NCBI GenBank assembly: GCA_019055375.1
Contig: JAHQIW010007095.1
Location: 1-64,000 of the forward strand
DNA from: Parelaphostrongylus tenuis
Taxonomy: Eukaryota; Nematoda; Chromadorea; Rhabditida; Metastrongylidae
Direction of reading: 5' to 3'
Length of the DNA stretch: 64,000 nt
The notes beneath the pieces were generated by a model. That model was not told the origin of the DNA and made no database searches. It worked only from the letters and a program-made list of their open reading frames with translations. How positions within the stretch are numbered: the stretch's first letter is position 1; each line of letters opens with the position of its first letter. This document shows positions 9,385 through 20,469 of this stretch, in pieces. Both the position numbers and the translations under genes were made by a program.

Positions 9385-9850
9385 TCCTAAGAGAATTGAG
9401 GGATAGGCAAAATTGCGATCTCAGATGGGAGTTGAACCCGCGTTTCACCCATACCGATGGTGTGCGCTGCCACTACACCAGTGAAGCCATCGCTAACCCA
9501 CCACTAAATCTTCGAGATCTCTCTATCATAGCTTTTAACCACCAACCATTGACAGGTTCAATCGTGTAAGCAATATCGTTCTATAAACCCACTTGATCTG
9601 ACAGTCATTGTACTCAGATAAATCCAAGATTGCTTATGTTTTCACTGCTTATTCGCAGTGTTATGATGTTTCAAATGTGCTTAGAGAAATGATTGGTAGG
9701 CAAAAATAGGAAGATATTGAGGAATGAGTGGTGGCGATATGGTGTCTCTGTGGCGTAGTGGTAGCACGCGCCTCGGTATGGGTGTAACGGAGGTTCAACT
9801 CCCGCCTGAGGTCGAATTTCTGCTAACCACTCAATTCTTCTAGATATATT
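9385..9850. mobile_element. tRNA-like SINE head-to-head pair, second subfamily
   Basis: Minus member about 9419-9488 and plus member about 9741-9813, 5' ends facing inward. The plus member has box A TGGCGTAGTGG, GTAGCACGCG and box B GGTTCAACTCCC. The minus member has the complement of the same blocks (CCACTACACCA, GAGTTGAACCCGC). Outer flanks AGAATTGAGGGATAGGCAAAA and its near-complement TGCTAACCACTCAATTCTT close the palindrome. Related copies are at 35436-35507 and 52190-52600. Confidence 0.75.
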
Positions 9851-9924
9851 TGAACATCATAAAACTGCGAAAAAGCAATAAAACCATAAGATATATTGGT
9901 TTATGTCTATATTTCGTCGGAGAT

Positions 9925-10040
9925 ATTATATATACATATATATATATATATATATTATATATACATATATATATATATATAGAAAGAGAGAGAAAATAGA
10001 GAAAGAGAGAGGAGAGAGAGAGAGAGAGAGAGAGAGACTA
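9925..10040. repeat. (TA)n microsatellite followed by (GA)n
   Basis: A TA tract near 9926-9980 is followed by a GAGAGA tract to about 10036. Simple repeats of this kind recur at 11320, 14868 and 46900. Confidence 0.95.
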
Positions 10041-10341
10041 TTTGTTGTAAATAACCGGTGGTGGGATGCCTTGTTCACGGCAGTCGATAACCTCATATCT
10101 GGCTACTCCATATCATCCTCTTGCAATATTATTCATTGTTAAATGATCCTGTAGCACGTTGTTCAAAGAAAATGTCGGCAGAGAATATAGTATATGGCTT
10201 CTTATTAATGTCGAAATTAAACCAAAGCGATTTCTGATCTTTATTTCAAGTGCCTTGTTTAGACCACGCTCAAATTTCAATACATCCTTTCAATATCATT
10301 TGAGCCAACTTGTCATGTGGTCTGGTAAGGGCTCTCGTACA

Positions 10342-10384
10342 GCCCGATACACGTGTTTCGTCCTTACAGACTCGTCAGCTGGGC
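10342..10384 (-). ncRNA. Hammerhead ribozyme, family D copy 2, left arm
   Basis: Minus strand from 10384: GCCCAG, core CUGACGA (10378-10372), stem II GUC/GAC around UGUAAG (10371-10360), GAAA (10359-10356), stem III ACAC/GUGU (loopless), cleavage base A10348, then UCGGGC (10347-10342). Stem I pairs at five of six positions, one of them G-U. All conserved core bases are present. Confidence 0.8.
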
Positions 10385-10562
10385 AGAACACGTCGTCTTT
10401 CGATCTTTTTATAGTCAGTTCTCTCGGGAGCCTTACACTCCTTATAGAGAGTCATTGACGGTGTACGCTTTACACTCTATGTCAAGTGAAACCTTCACTT
10501 AACCCAGAGTGTTGTGCACTCGAGGGAACTGAATATAAAAAGAGCGAAAGACGACGGGTTCT

Positions 10563-10605
10563 GCCCGGCTGACGAGTCTTTAAGGACGAAACACGTGTAT
10601 CAGGC
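10563..10605 (+). ncRNA. Hammerhead ribozyme, family D copy 2, right arm
   Basis: GCCCGG (10563-10568), core CUGACGA (10569-10575), stem II GUC/GAC around UUUAAG (10576-10587), GAAA (10588-10591), stem III ACAC/GUGU, cleavage base A10599, then UCAGGC (10600-10605). Stem I has one C-A mismatch and one G-U pair. All core bases are present. Confidence 0.8.
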
Positions 10606-10669
10606 TCTACAAGACCCCTTACCAGACGACATGACAAGTTGGCTCAAATAATAATGAAAGGATTTCTGA

Positions 10670-11305
10670 TCTATTTCTGATCTATTAAGTTTTGTGCTAG
10701 GCATTAATCATATTGACTGCAGCAAGATGGATCGTCCACTTCTTCACTGAAAAACAAGTAATCATCATCATCAACAGCCTTTTGTAGACAAGGGCATCGC
10801 CGAGAGAGATTCTTCACTTGAGCGGTACCAGCCGAAGAAAGTTTTTTACTCGATCGACAAGGAAGGCGAAGAGGAGCATCTGCAGACAATCTATGCGAAT
10901 CATTGGCTCTGACAAAGAAAATGTGTCGGATCGTTAGCCGAGCAAATTTTTTTTTATTGATTAGTAATGCCGAAGTTTGAGGGAAAATCGGCTTTTGATT
11001 TTTTTCAGAAGGAGTTTTGCCTCGAACATCTTTGTACAGATTGAAACTGATTCAGAATGCTTTGGAAACTCAACATTTATGGAAGGATGAAACGATATCA
11101 TTCTACGAAAATGTGAGACAAGGAGATTTTTCCGAAATGGAGAAAAAAATTTCTAACTAGATAACGAAGTCGTGCCTTTTCGGGGAGGCGGTCGAAATCG
11201 CTACACGCAGTGCAATTTTCGCGTTTCAGAAGTGTTCATTTGTTTTGAGAAAATCTTCAGATCTTTTTGACATTCTAATACTAGACGATTTCTGCACACT
11301 CACCC
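10670..11305. other. Unassigned sequence
   Basis: No recognisable gene. A minus-strand open frame at 10704-10889 has no motif I know. Confidence 0.4.
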
Positions 11306-11317
11306 ACGCTTTCAGTG

Positions 11318-11318
11318 C

Positions 11319-11361
<43 letters not shown>

Positions 11362-11425
11362 TATATACGCATATATACACATGTATCGTGTATATATATG
11401 TAATATAAATATATATATAATTTAC
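11318..11425. repeat. (TA)n microsatellite, interrupted
   Basis: A long TA tract is followed by interrupted ATATATAC-type repeats to about 11420. Confidence 0.95.
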
Positions 11426-11439
11426 ACATGTGTATGTTA

Positions 11440-11800
11440 TGTGTGAAGCAGACTCTGAGGGTTAAACACAATTTTCTTTCCCTCTTACAGCACTCTGTGG
11501 AGACCTTTTTGAAAACCAGCCTGAATTCGAAGTCATCGCTTTTCAAGCTATCGTATAAATACTAAAGCTTTGGTCAAAAGCCTCCAAAAATCCAAACCAA
11601 GAGTAGGAAGTAAAACAAATGTGAAGCATAGTTTTATCATCCGTGCTACAGCGCAATAAGAAAGATTTTTCCTAGTAAAGTATTAAGTAGTACTATTAAA
11701 GTATCTAAAGCACTACAAAGTCGCCGTGATTTAAGCTATCGAGTAATTATTTGTAGTTTAGGATAAAAGCTTTCTTCAGCGACAAGGCTCGTTCTCTAAA
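11440..11800. repeat. Dispersed repeat G, copy 2
   Basis: It carries the CAGCACTCTGTGGAGACC-like block shared with 51780, followed by GAAGCATAGTTTTATC, GCGCAATAAGAAAGATTTTT, AAGCTATCGAGTAATTATT and AAAAGCTTTCTTCAGCGACA, in the same order as the other copies. No coding potential. Confidence 0.5.
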
Positions 11801-14800
11801 GTGTGAAATGACTGACTTAATGGTTGAAGCTCCACATTGAATACTCTACTATCATTTCCATTGTTCCTGTCTGAATTATTGGTTGAAGCTCCACAATACA
11901 TATATACTATCATTCTCATTATTCTTGGTTGATAAGACGAAAACGGGCAACTTCATGAAAAATCCATCTATTATGATTGGTTTTATTTATTGGTCTTGCA
12001 CTTGAAAATCACATTGTAGGTTGTTTGATCCTCATGTACAATACAATTTTCCAAACCATTATCAAAGTCTTTTGTGTTTATTTCAGCTTCATGTTTGCTT
12101 GTTTGTGTAAGCGAAGGGTTTTTGTGATTCAAAAAAATTTTTTATATTGATTTGTGTTTTTAGTATATACCTAAGTTTTATATTTCAAAATCTTTGCGTT
12201 TGGCGATCAGCTATGTTGTACACAGACCATATGCACGCAGATGTTATGGAAACACCTTCTTTTAGCACAATATTTGACCCGTACAATAGCTTTTTTTTGC
12301 TATGTGGGTCTCAGTACTTTTACCATTCATTTCATCTCCTCGCGTTCTGTTGAGGGTAAGAGACTGACCCCGCGTAGAACCGCGTCTAACATCATTAGCC
12401 ACTCAGCCACACCCTATCTCATATCGAAAATATACGAAAACGAGTTTTGAAAAAGTGAAAACTGTCAGCGAAAACTGAAAAAGGAAGCTTTGAGCGGTAA
12501 GAAGACTTGGAAAGCTTAGCAGAACATAGTTACGTGAGATTCACCAACTAGAAAAGATTTTCTATGTCACATCCACTTTACGTCCAGATCTAATAAAATT
12601 TAAGAGTGATCGTACCCATGTGAATAAAACAGGACGCAGAACATTTATGGCTATGAATTCTTGTAGATGTATCAAGAATTCACTGAAACTGTGATGCGGA
12701 GCCTTTCCTACCAATGGGAATTTGACGTGGGTAAATCTGTCCAAAATAACATTCAACTAGAATCGTAATTTTGGATTCCGTCGACCATCGTCTCATTAAA
12801 ATTTTTTCGTTGAGGTTGACGGTAGTCGTGTGTTGTCTATTGTCATTTTGCTATGGCCGAAGATTGTCCGCTAGACCATATGTCTCTCACAGTAAACGCC
12901 CATTGGTGTTGTTGTTGCCTAGAAGAACTAATATTTCACATATACAGAGAAAGATAGCAAGTTATGAGAGAGCTCTGATATATGTTGTATGCTGAAAAGT
13001 ACAACTCATTTCGGCAACTTATGTTGGAAAAAATATGCCGAAAACCTAAGTATCGTCCAAACACCTATTACAGACTGCTGCACTGACAAGTACTCCTATA
13101 CGAATCGTACCTTTTTTGATTCCCACAATATAAAAAGGGTTTAATCTAATTCCTCCAAGTGAAACTATAGAACTACCAGATGTCGCAGGAACGCTTGAAA
13201 AACATAAAATTTTCGAAGTTAGAGGAAATTTAGCCAAATCAAAGTTAAAAAAACAAGGCGAAACAATCCAAATGGGATCAAAGACCCCTCCAAACTAAAA
13301 ACTCGAGGACGAAATACCGATGGGATGCCTTCTAATCGACTATATTTGAAAACTAGTTTGGAAATTCACTGTAGTCTGAGTAAATAGTTCAGGCCTTTAT
13401 AAGGTTGTTATGGCATTAACAGTGGCATACCAACCTCGTAACCTTGAAGTGTTCACTTGACGATACTGACTTATTGGGGCAGCGGTGCAGTTTCGTGCGG
13501 CATCCACACAACGGTGGATCATTAACGCTTGCTGTCTTTGCAGGGATATATCGTATCACTGGGGAGTGTGGTTGGGGAGGTTGGCAATCATCACCACGCT
13601 GTGTAAAAAAATGCGCCACAACCTTCTACAGATGTACAAATCTTTCTCATTTGAGATATCCTCAGCAGATTAGTCGCAACGCTATGTGGTGTTCCAACTC
13701 ATCAGATTGGACATAAACTTTGCTCAGAAGCCAATACTGACAATATTATACTATATTATAATGACCATTTTAATACTAAACGTACAGGAGCTTGTTGACA
13801 AGACTTACTCGGTACAGCACTGGTTGACATTTCGGAGGCTTCATCTTCTTCAAAACGTTCACACGAAATCTACTCAGTACAAAACTTTCGTAACCTTAGC
13901 ACAGCAAATTTAAAACACAGATGTTTATACACAGTGAAAAGTTCCTCTCAAAAACACACCATTCTTTGTCTTTTTAAGACCTCCCGTTATTGCTGGAGAT
14001 CGGCCACACAAAGTCTTGAAAAGACAAAGAATGTACCTGGTCAAATCGAAAAGTAGATACACAGAACACGTAGCCTTGCAGATTATCTTCGGATTTTTGG
14101 AATTCACACATTTGTGCGCTGATTTTTGAACCTTTGTGCGAAAATAGTGATTTCTACTCCTGTTTCTTTTCCACTCTAGTGATTTCTACTCCTGAATCTT
14201 CTCCGCTATTCCTTTGTGTCCAAAGCGTGCCTGTGCTTAGTGAACCGTTTGTAGTAAAGGTCTTGAAAAATTCTGGATTAATTTTCAAAACAATTTGCAA
14301 ATGAGAGTGCCTGTTATTACGTGTGATATCACGCTATATTTCAGAACCTTCTTTGATGTGAACCAGGCATGCTATTCGCCCATGTAAGTTCCTGTGCTCC
14401 TTTTCTCTAATATTAAGTGCAGAGTCCTGAAACAACAAAGCAGTAAGTGTTCAAAAGAGGCTGCTTAGTATGCGATTAAAAATTTCCATATCAAGTTGAG
14501 AGTGTTCAGACCAAGGAAGTCCTTGACTGGATAGATTGCGTTTACAGCGACTTTTAGGCTCTTAAGAAGGTAATCTCTGTCATGTTAGCCAGTGCTGTCC
14601 TGAATACAATCTCGTGAAGACATATCAGGAACATAGGGAATTAGTTGACGTTCAGAGGTCACTAGAAGTCGGTCGTGGGAATAGCCAATATTTAGTTGTA
14701 TTAGAAGACAAGCGGACATAAAATGGGCGCGCGGTCTCTGGTGTGCCCACTGACTTATGTCTGCTGTACATACTGAGACATAGATGCCTGTGTATGATCT

Positions 14801-14860
14801 CTTGCACGGATTCTAGCAAAAGAAACTCAAGTGCAGTTCAGTTTACAAAGATTCCTTATT
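11800..14860. other. Unassigned 3-kb stretch
   Basis: I found no gene. Near 13800-13870 the minus strand has GAAGAAGATGAAGCCTCCG, then GAAATGTCAACC and TGCTGTAC. This resembles the end motif of the Penelope-like element at 60224 and is probably a relic. Short open frames at 12147-12450, 12771-12995 and 13444-13716 lack known motifs. Confidence 0.4.
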
Positions 14861-14864
14861 TTGC

Positions 14865-14947
14865 TTATATATATATATATAATATATACATTCACACATA
14901 TACATATACATATATATGTAAATATATGCATATACATATACATTACA

Positions 14948-14998
<51 letters not shown>
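14865..14998. repeat. (TA)n and ATACAT microsatellite
   Basis: TA tracts at 14865-14890 and 14957-14998 flank degenerate ACATATACAT repeats. Open frames rich in Tyr and Ile here are artefacts of the repeat. Confidence 0.95.
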
Positions 14999-15000
<2 letters not shown>

Positions 15001-15189
15001 AAGGATGTGAGTGATATGCAATACTCTCGACCTCAGGCCGGAATTTGATCCACATTTCACTTGTAACACGTTATAACACGACGTCTGGTAGCATTGCATC
15101 ATCGATACCACTGCTATCACTCTTCGATATAAACATCGAAGTTGTCAACAACTACGCATTATCGGGTTTGGTCTGGTAAGCACATCTGG

Positions 15190-15480
15190 GCATTAATCAG
15201 TTGACTTCCACGGACCCAACTCAGGCGTCGCCAGCTCTACCCTGTTCCGTACCTCCTCCCTCCGCCCCCTTCATCCCCTCCCACCACGTCTGTCTCCTAT
15301 TCTATAAAAGTTCACTACAGTTTTATTGCTGTTGTCTTCTCCGTTTCACTGCAATATACTTGAATCACTGGCATACAAAACCACACCATATCACATTTAG
15401 TAGTACAGTAACACAAGCGATCAATGTATATAATTCATTTATCACCATTTATTCAACAATGCCCATTTTATCACAACAAG
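15190..15480. other. Pyrimidine-rich stretch with a TATA-like box, function unknown
   Basis: A C/T-rich block (15220-15300) is followed by CTATAAAAG near 15303, which could be a core promoter or part of a long terminal repeat. I found no partner repeat elsewhere in the window, so the role stays open. Confidence 0.35.
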
Positions 15481-15484
15481 TTTT

Positions 15485-15725
15485 TAGATTTCTCAGGAAG
15501 GACTTCTTCGTCGATGTGAAAGTGAAAAGCATGAGCATATCTTGCACTTCTTTGACTGACGCATAACATTGGCTTCCATTTCTTCTACGTGAGATGTGAA
15601 GGTGTTGTACTCATTTGGATTGACGGCTCACGAGTATTCTTTAGTAATGTCAGGCATGGCCAGTGGCTCGCATTTCCACTTGACGGCTCACTCTGGCTAT
15701 CGATTGCTGGATTTGCAAGCGAATG
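15485..15725 (-). repeat. Fragment of an unclassified repeat, homologous to 18890-19130
   Basis: The minus strand matches plus-strand 18890-19130 in order: GAGTGAGCCGTCAAGTGG, AAATGCGAGCCAC, GAGCCGTCAAT, GAAATGGAAGCCAATGTTATG, GAAGAAGTCC. The translated frames are Gln/Glu-rich, as in a coiled-coil gag-like protein, but the reading is broken. The family is not recognised. Confidence 0.6.
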
Positions 15726-15949
15726 GTTTCTCTCTGTTATTCTCTGTCTTCTTAGGCCAGTGTAGCACACTAAAGTCTGGAACAACTACAACTGTAACCA
15801 TGATACATAAGCAACTGCAGCTTACCCTTTTCAATGGTGCAACAGTTGGTGTAGAATCTGCAGCCTTTTTCTTAGATTTGATTTAGATCAGATCTGAAAT
15901 CAATTGAGGATAATAGTTTGTTAAAAACATTCTAAGAAACGCCGCAGCT

Positions 15950-16075
15950 ATGCTACTTTCGAAATTGTAAAGAAACGTGCTCAACTAGTATTCTGCGACG
16001 TTCAGTTAGCAATCAAAAAGTGAATTGAATGCTAAAAGTAGTGGGATCCGCACAGTAAAGAAAAACTGAGGGAAG
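15950..16075 (+). mobile_element. SINE family C, tail fragment
   Basis: CTAGTATTCTGCGACGTTCA and the later AATGCTAAAAGTAGTGGGATC match the tails of the family C copies at 5700-5765 and 58215-58275. The tRNA-like head is missing. Confidence 0.6.
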
Positions 16076-16171
16076 GATCAAATTAAGTAAAGTGCTAAAG
16101 AGTCTACTGAATCAATATGGTAATTTGTGAGAACTTTTTCTTTTTTGAACAAATACTCACAGGAAGTGTGT

Positions 16172-16876
16172 TCATATCACGTGATGGCGAACGACGACTA
16201 TGTGATCGGCGCGAACGTTGGCTCTTCGATCGGAAGTGACCGTGTCGGATTCGGCTGCTTCGAGCTTTCGAAGGGCGTGCTCGTTGGCTGCGTGATCGGC
16301 TCGATCTTCAATCGGGAGTAACCGCGACGGATTCGGCTGCTTCGAGTTTCGGAGGGCGTGCGCGTTGGCTGCGTGATCGGCTCGATCTTCGATCGGGAGT
16401 GACCGCGACGGATTCGGCTGCTTCGAGTTTCGAAGGGCGTGCTCGTTGGCTGCGTGATCGGCTCGATCTTCAATAGGGAGTGACCGCGACGGATTCGGCT
16501 GCTTCGAGTTTCGAGAGGGCGTGCTCGTTGGCTGCGTGATCGGCGCGATTGGCTCTCGATCGGGAGTGACCGTGACGGATTCGGCTGCTTCGAGTTTCGA
16601 AGGGCGTGCGCGTTGGCTGCGTGATCGGCTCGATCTTCGATAGGGAGTGACCGTGACGGATTCGGCTGCTTCGAGCTTCGAAGGCGCTGCTCCATGGCTG
16701 CGTGATCGGCGCGTACTTTGGCTCTTCAGATCGGGAGTGAGTGTGACGATTTCGGCCGCTTCGAGTTCATCTACTCCAACTTCGAAGGGCGTGCTCGTTG
16801 GCTGCTTATCGACGCAAACGTTGGCTCCTCGATCGGGAGTGACTGCGGCAACTTCGGCTTTTTCGACTTTTGCCAC
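16172..16876 (-). CDS. Hypothetical protein made largely of 27-residue repeats (81-bp minisatellite)
   Basis: About eight tandem units of roughly 81 bp span about 16203-16850. On the minus strand an ATG at 16876 opens 234 codons through the whole array. In the first units the repeat reads KLEAAESVTVTPDR followed by an Arg/Ser-rich part; after an indel of not a multiple of three the same DNA is read as NSKQPNPSRSLPIEDRADHA. Because 81 is a multiple of three, every frame stays open, so openness alone does not prove coding. No signal peptide or known domain is seen. It may belong to the unclassified element whose fragment lies at 15485-15725. Confidence 0.4.
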   Translation of the reverse strand: MAKVEKAEVAAVTPDRGANVCVDKQPTSTPFEVGVDELEAAEIVTLTPDLKSQSTRRSRSHGAAPSKLEAAESVTVTPYRRSSRSRSQRARPSKLEAAESVTVTPDREPIAPITQPTSTPSRNSKQPNPSRSLPIEDRADHAANEHALRNSKQPNPSRSLPIEDRADHAANAHALRNSKQPNPSRLLPIEDRADHAANEHALRKLEAAESDTVTSDRRANVRADHIVVVRHHVI

Positions 16877-16929
16877 TCCGATCCGTAGACCGACTTCTTC
16901 AGCTGGCCATGTTAGTAGTAAGTGAACTA

Positions 16930-17650
16930 CACCGACTTCGGTCTATTTATATGCACCATGCCATCGTATCAGTGATATCAAAACATGATGATAAAGTCTG
17001 ATAGAGTAATCTATTTGCGTGTTTCATAGTACTGAAAAATTTGTTTTCAATGGAAGCCTTATCAGCGTTAACGTGAGAACAATACCGAATACAAGAGCAA
17101 ACACGATTTTTTTCTGTTACCACATCGAAATCGGTGGTGACTTCTATTCTCTTCGGTGATTCATCTCAGCTCAGTCAATTGAGAGACCAAATGGTGATGT
17201 ACATGGATAATTCACTTTACGATACCTACCTATCTCAACGAAAAATGCACTTATGGAACGTAACAACGAAAGTACAATGGCCTTGACAATTTGCTCGCTT
17301 TCAAAAACCACGCGGGACTTACTCTACTTGTTGCCTGATGTTCTTGTAAGGACACGTAGGTAGATTATTGATTTATCCCAACAAACAACAATGAATAATC
17401 CACAAAAACGTGTGATGGTATCCGATTGAGGAACGATGAATATTCGGTGCACGAACAACCTATAAAATATATTACAATGCTAATACCAAAATTATGTGTA
17501 CACAATTATCTGCGATGTTATACGGCGATCACGCGATAGGAAGCAATGTCTTCTAATGAGACACTAGATTAAGGTCTCAGAAACGAGGAGTGGACCCACA
17601 ATATGACAAAATCGCTTAGAATGAGCTCACAAGAGAACTGAAGAGACAGC
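16930..17650. other. Unassigned sequence
   Basis: No recognisable gene, RNA or repeat. Confidence 0.4.
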
Positions 17651-17655
17651 AGTCT

Positions 17656-18030
17656 ATGAGCAGCAAGCTGTCGGCTCCTATGATGCAGCTAAGACTTTCC
17701 AAAGATGATCCACTGACGGTAACGACCTGGATGAGGATACCGAGGATGTCAGCTGTGAGTCAAGGAAACGAAAGATCGCTCTCAAAGGACAAGAAAATAG
17801 AAGAACATAAACGAGCCACTACCGCACTGACGGAGAGACGTGAAGACACTGGCGTCAGCGCTGGGTCATCTATTTCGAAATTCGCGACTGCCACCGTCGA
17901 TGACCGCGGAGCTCCACACCAGGCAAACGGAGCACGAAGTCTTCAACATACGAGCCTCATGAAAGTTACACCGAGGGGAGCATCCAGTGGGTTTGTCATA
18001 CATGAGGGCCATTGGGATTTATATGCATAA
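17656..18030 (+). CDS. Hypothetical open frame, possibly gag-like, in an unclassified element
   Basis: The 124-codon frame is rich in Lys, Arg, Ser and Thr and has a hydrophilic stretch (RSLSKDKKIEEHKRATTALT) that could be helical. No domain, membrane segment or catalytic motif is recognised. It lies about 0.9 kb upstream of the repeat fragment 18890-19130 on the same strand, so both may come from one element. It could equally be a chance open frame. Confidence 0.3.
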   Translation: MSSKLSAPMMQLRLSKDDPLTVTTWMRIPRMSAVSQGNERSLSKDKKIEEHKRATTALTERREDTGVSAGSSISKFATATVDDRGAPHQANGARSLQHTSLMKVTPRGASSGFVIHEGHWDLYA

Positions 18031-18889
18031 CGGGGTTGATTGATTGTGGGACTGGAAAGGTTGCTTCGATGGCGGGTCGTACATTGCTGACTAGAAAGTT
18101 CCGTACGTGTTGGGCGCCTTCGACCCCACGACGGCACATACCGTATCTTGTTGACGACCCAGCGCCAGCGCTTTAATAACCTCAACGACGATGATACACA
18201 GATGATCACTATAGGTCATGGTGTGTCACGAAGAGGATGTTTATCCCGTGACACTATCTCCATTGTACGACCACAAAGAACTCAAATCAGACCTTCGTAC
18301 TATGGATCCTAAATGGTCAATAATATTGACACGACAGTGGCAAACCGAAAAGATGAAAAATAACAACACAGCCTTGCGGAGTTACTGTAGAAAGGACTAT
18401 TTGGAGTTTTCATTATGTCTTAAGCGCTCTTGACTTCGTGGTTCGTATAGCGTGATGGTTGAAGATGCCGTGTAACACGTGCATGGTCGCTGGTTCGAGA
18501 TCGAATTGAAACGAACAGGCACTTTACCCGTCCACATCCTGATAGAAGGTTCATATGGTGATAGCCTCTTCAATCCACAAAGGTGGACATCCGTTGGTAG
18601 TAAGAACTTATGAGCGCTTTGATGTATATGTATCGGGATTTCAAGATGAATCAGTTGTACTAGAGCGTTTAGTGGCAGTCACGAGTTATACAAAGCCTTC
18701 AACTGTAGGCAGAACCCACGCGCAAATCCGAGGATTTTCATGTAGGGAGTGTTTCAAATGTGAGTTTTATTGCTTCGACTCACTTTAGTATTCGTATTGG
18801 ATTATACGAGACCTAATCTCTCAATGCTGTCATGTCCGACATCGAAAATTTGAGATTCGGTATTAGTTGTCAAAAGAAAGCAATTCAAG

Positions 18890-19250
18890 ATAGCATCATT
18901 AGTGAAATGCAACAATTGACAGCCGGAGTGAGCCGTCAAGTGGAAATGCAAGCCACCAGCATGCAAACTTGGAAACGCCGGTGAACCGTCAATTCAAAGA
19001 AATACAAACCGCTATTATATCTCACAATCCAAGAAATGGTAGCCAATGTTATGTCTGAAATCGAAGAAGTGCAGGATAGGCTTTTCTACTTACACATCGG
19101 CGATGAAGTCCTCTCTGAAGAATCTGACGATTACGAGGATATCGAGTCGGCCGTTACAGCTAGTAGCTCTCAGGCTAGTGAATGAGATGACGGAGCACCA
19201 TCCAAACCAGACAACACCGGCGCGGTGGGTGATTGGCAGAGTAGCGTGGT
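18890..19250 (+). repeat. Unclassified repeat fragment, Glu-rich frame
   Basis: This is the plus-strand homologue of 15485-15725. One frame reads MVANVMSEIEEVQDRLFYLH, then GDEVLSEESDDYEDIESA, an acidic, probably helical stretch, after a stop at about 18982. Homology ends near 19120. Confidence 0.5.
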
Positions 19251-19259
19251 GACGCCTAG

Positions 19260-20465
19260 TCCCGAACAACTCCATCACTGTCGAGTTTGCGTGCAGAACA
19301 ACGCATTCCGCGACTGCCTTGGTCCAATGGACTTCTTCAAAGTCTACATGGGCGGTGTTTAGAAAGTGCTCGTGGAGCAGACAAATATCTGCGGCCACCA
19401 AAATCCAAGCATTAGAGTGAAATGACGGTTGACGAAATGAGGACATTTATTGCCTTGTGTCTTAAAAAGGTCTGCCGTCCGATTTTAAGAACTCGAAGAT
19501 TACTAGAGCAGTCGTCCGGGTCCTGTGGGCGTTTCAACGACGCCACATATCATGCCTAGGCATCGACTTTATGGGATTATGACCCATTTATATGCAGCCG
19601 ATAGTGACGAATTCGACGTAAAGGACAAGCTGTATAAGATAGAGCAACGAATGGAAGTAGTGAGTAGAAGCTGTAAAATTGCGTACGGGCCGAGAAAAGA
19701 TGGACGAGTCAGTGGTACTATTCAAAGGAAAAAGCAAGCTGTATCAATCTTACTTGAATTACTTGTCAGTCTGAAGCTTCAGTCTAGTTTTAACCTCTTC
19801 TTTTTGAGTGTATTAAGCCAGCTCACAATCCTTTAAACATGTCAACTATGGTGTGCTTCATTATAGTATGTAATACTCCCAGTATTTCATGTTAGCAGTC
19901 GAATCACTGACATATTTCGTCTTTAAAGGTCTTAAACATTTTGCTACTACTCGTCTTTATCATCTCAATTATTAGGCAATCAAAGCTGTAAATGTAGTGG
20001 TGCTTCTATAGTTGTTTGATTGCGGTGTACTGAATGCGACCCAGATATTCACAAGATGTTTTTGAACTCATATATATGTGAGAAAGTTAAATTCCTTACT
20101 GAATTCTCTATATCACATTCCTAATGAGCTTTCTATTCTAATAACGGAAGTACCTACATTAATTCGTTCACAGCGCCCTCTAAAACTCTATTCTCCCAAC
20201 GATCTGAAGCAAGAACAATTTATATAAACTGTTCGGCTCACTATGTCAGGACAAAAACTGAAGCGTCGGCGATAATCAATCATTGAGAGACGCGCTATAC
20301 ATTTGACTTCATTGAATAGGCATGAACAAAAAGTAGGGGCATTATGAGCACCTGCTTCTCTTCGAGCGTCGTTCAAGCAGCAAGATCTTAACGGCGAGTA
20401 GACAAAGTGCATACCTTTTATTTGAACGAAACTCTTGAAATCTTCAATCGCCATTGCGCGAGAAA
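19260..20465. other. Unassigned sequence
   Basis: Short open frames (19525-19836 plus, 19090-19446 minus) have no known motif. No RNA gene seen. Confidence 0.4.
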
Positions 20466-20469
20466 AGAT

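Larger units (their letters stand above)
10284..10663. mobile_element. Foldback element, family D copy 2, hammerhead in each arm
   Basis: The outer arms are inverted, starting CATCCTTTCAATATCATTTG at 10284 and ending in its near-complement at 10663. A complete hammerhead layout lies in each arm, on opposite strands and pointing outward. The centre (about 10405-10540) has GAACTGA/TCAGTTC and GAGTG blocks but no open frame. The left half is the same sequence as 59899-60098. Confidence 0.85.

Noticed and set aside
14743..15120. Long Tyr/Ile-rich open frames
   Set aside because: They arise from the (TA)n microsatellite.
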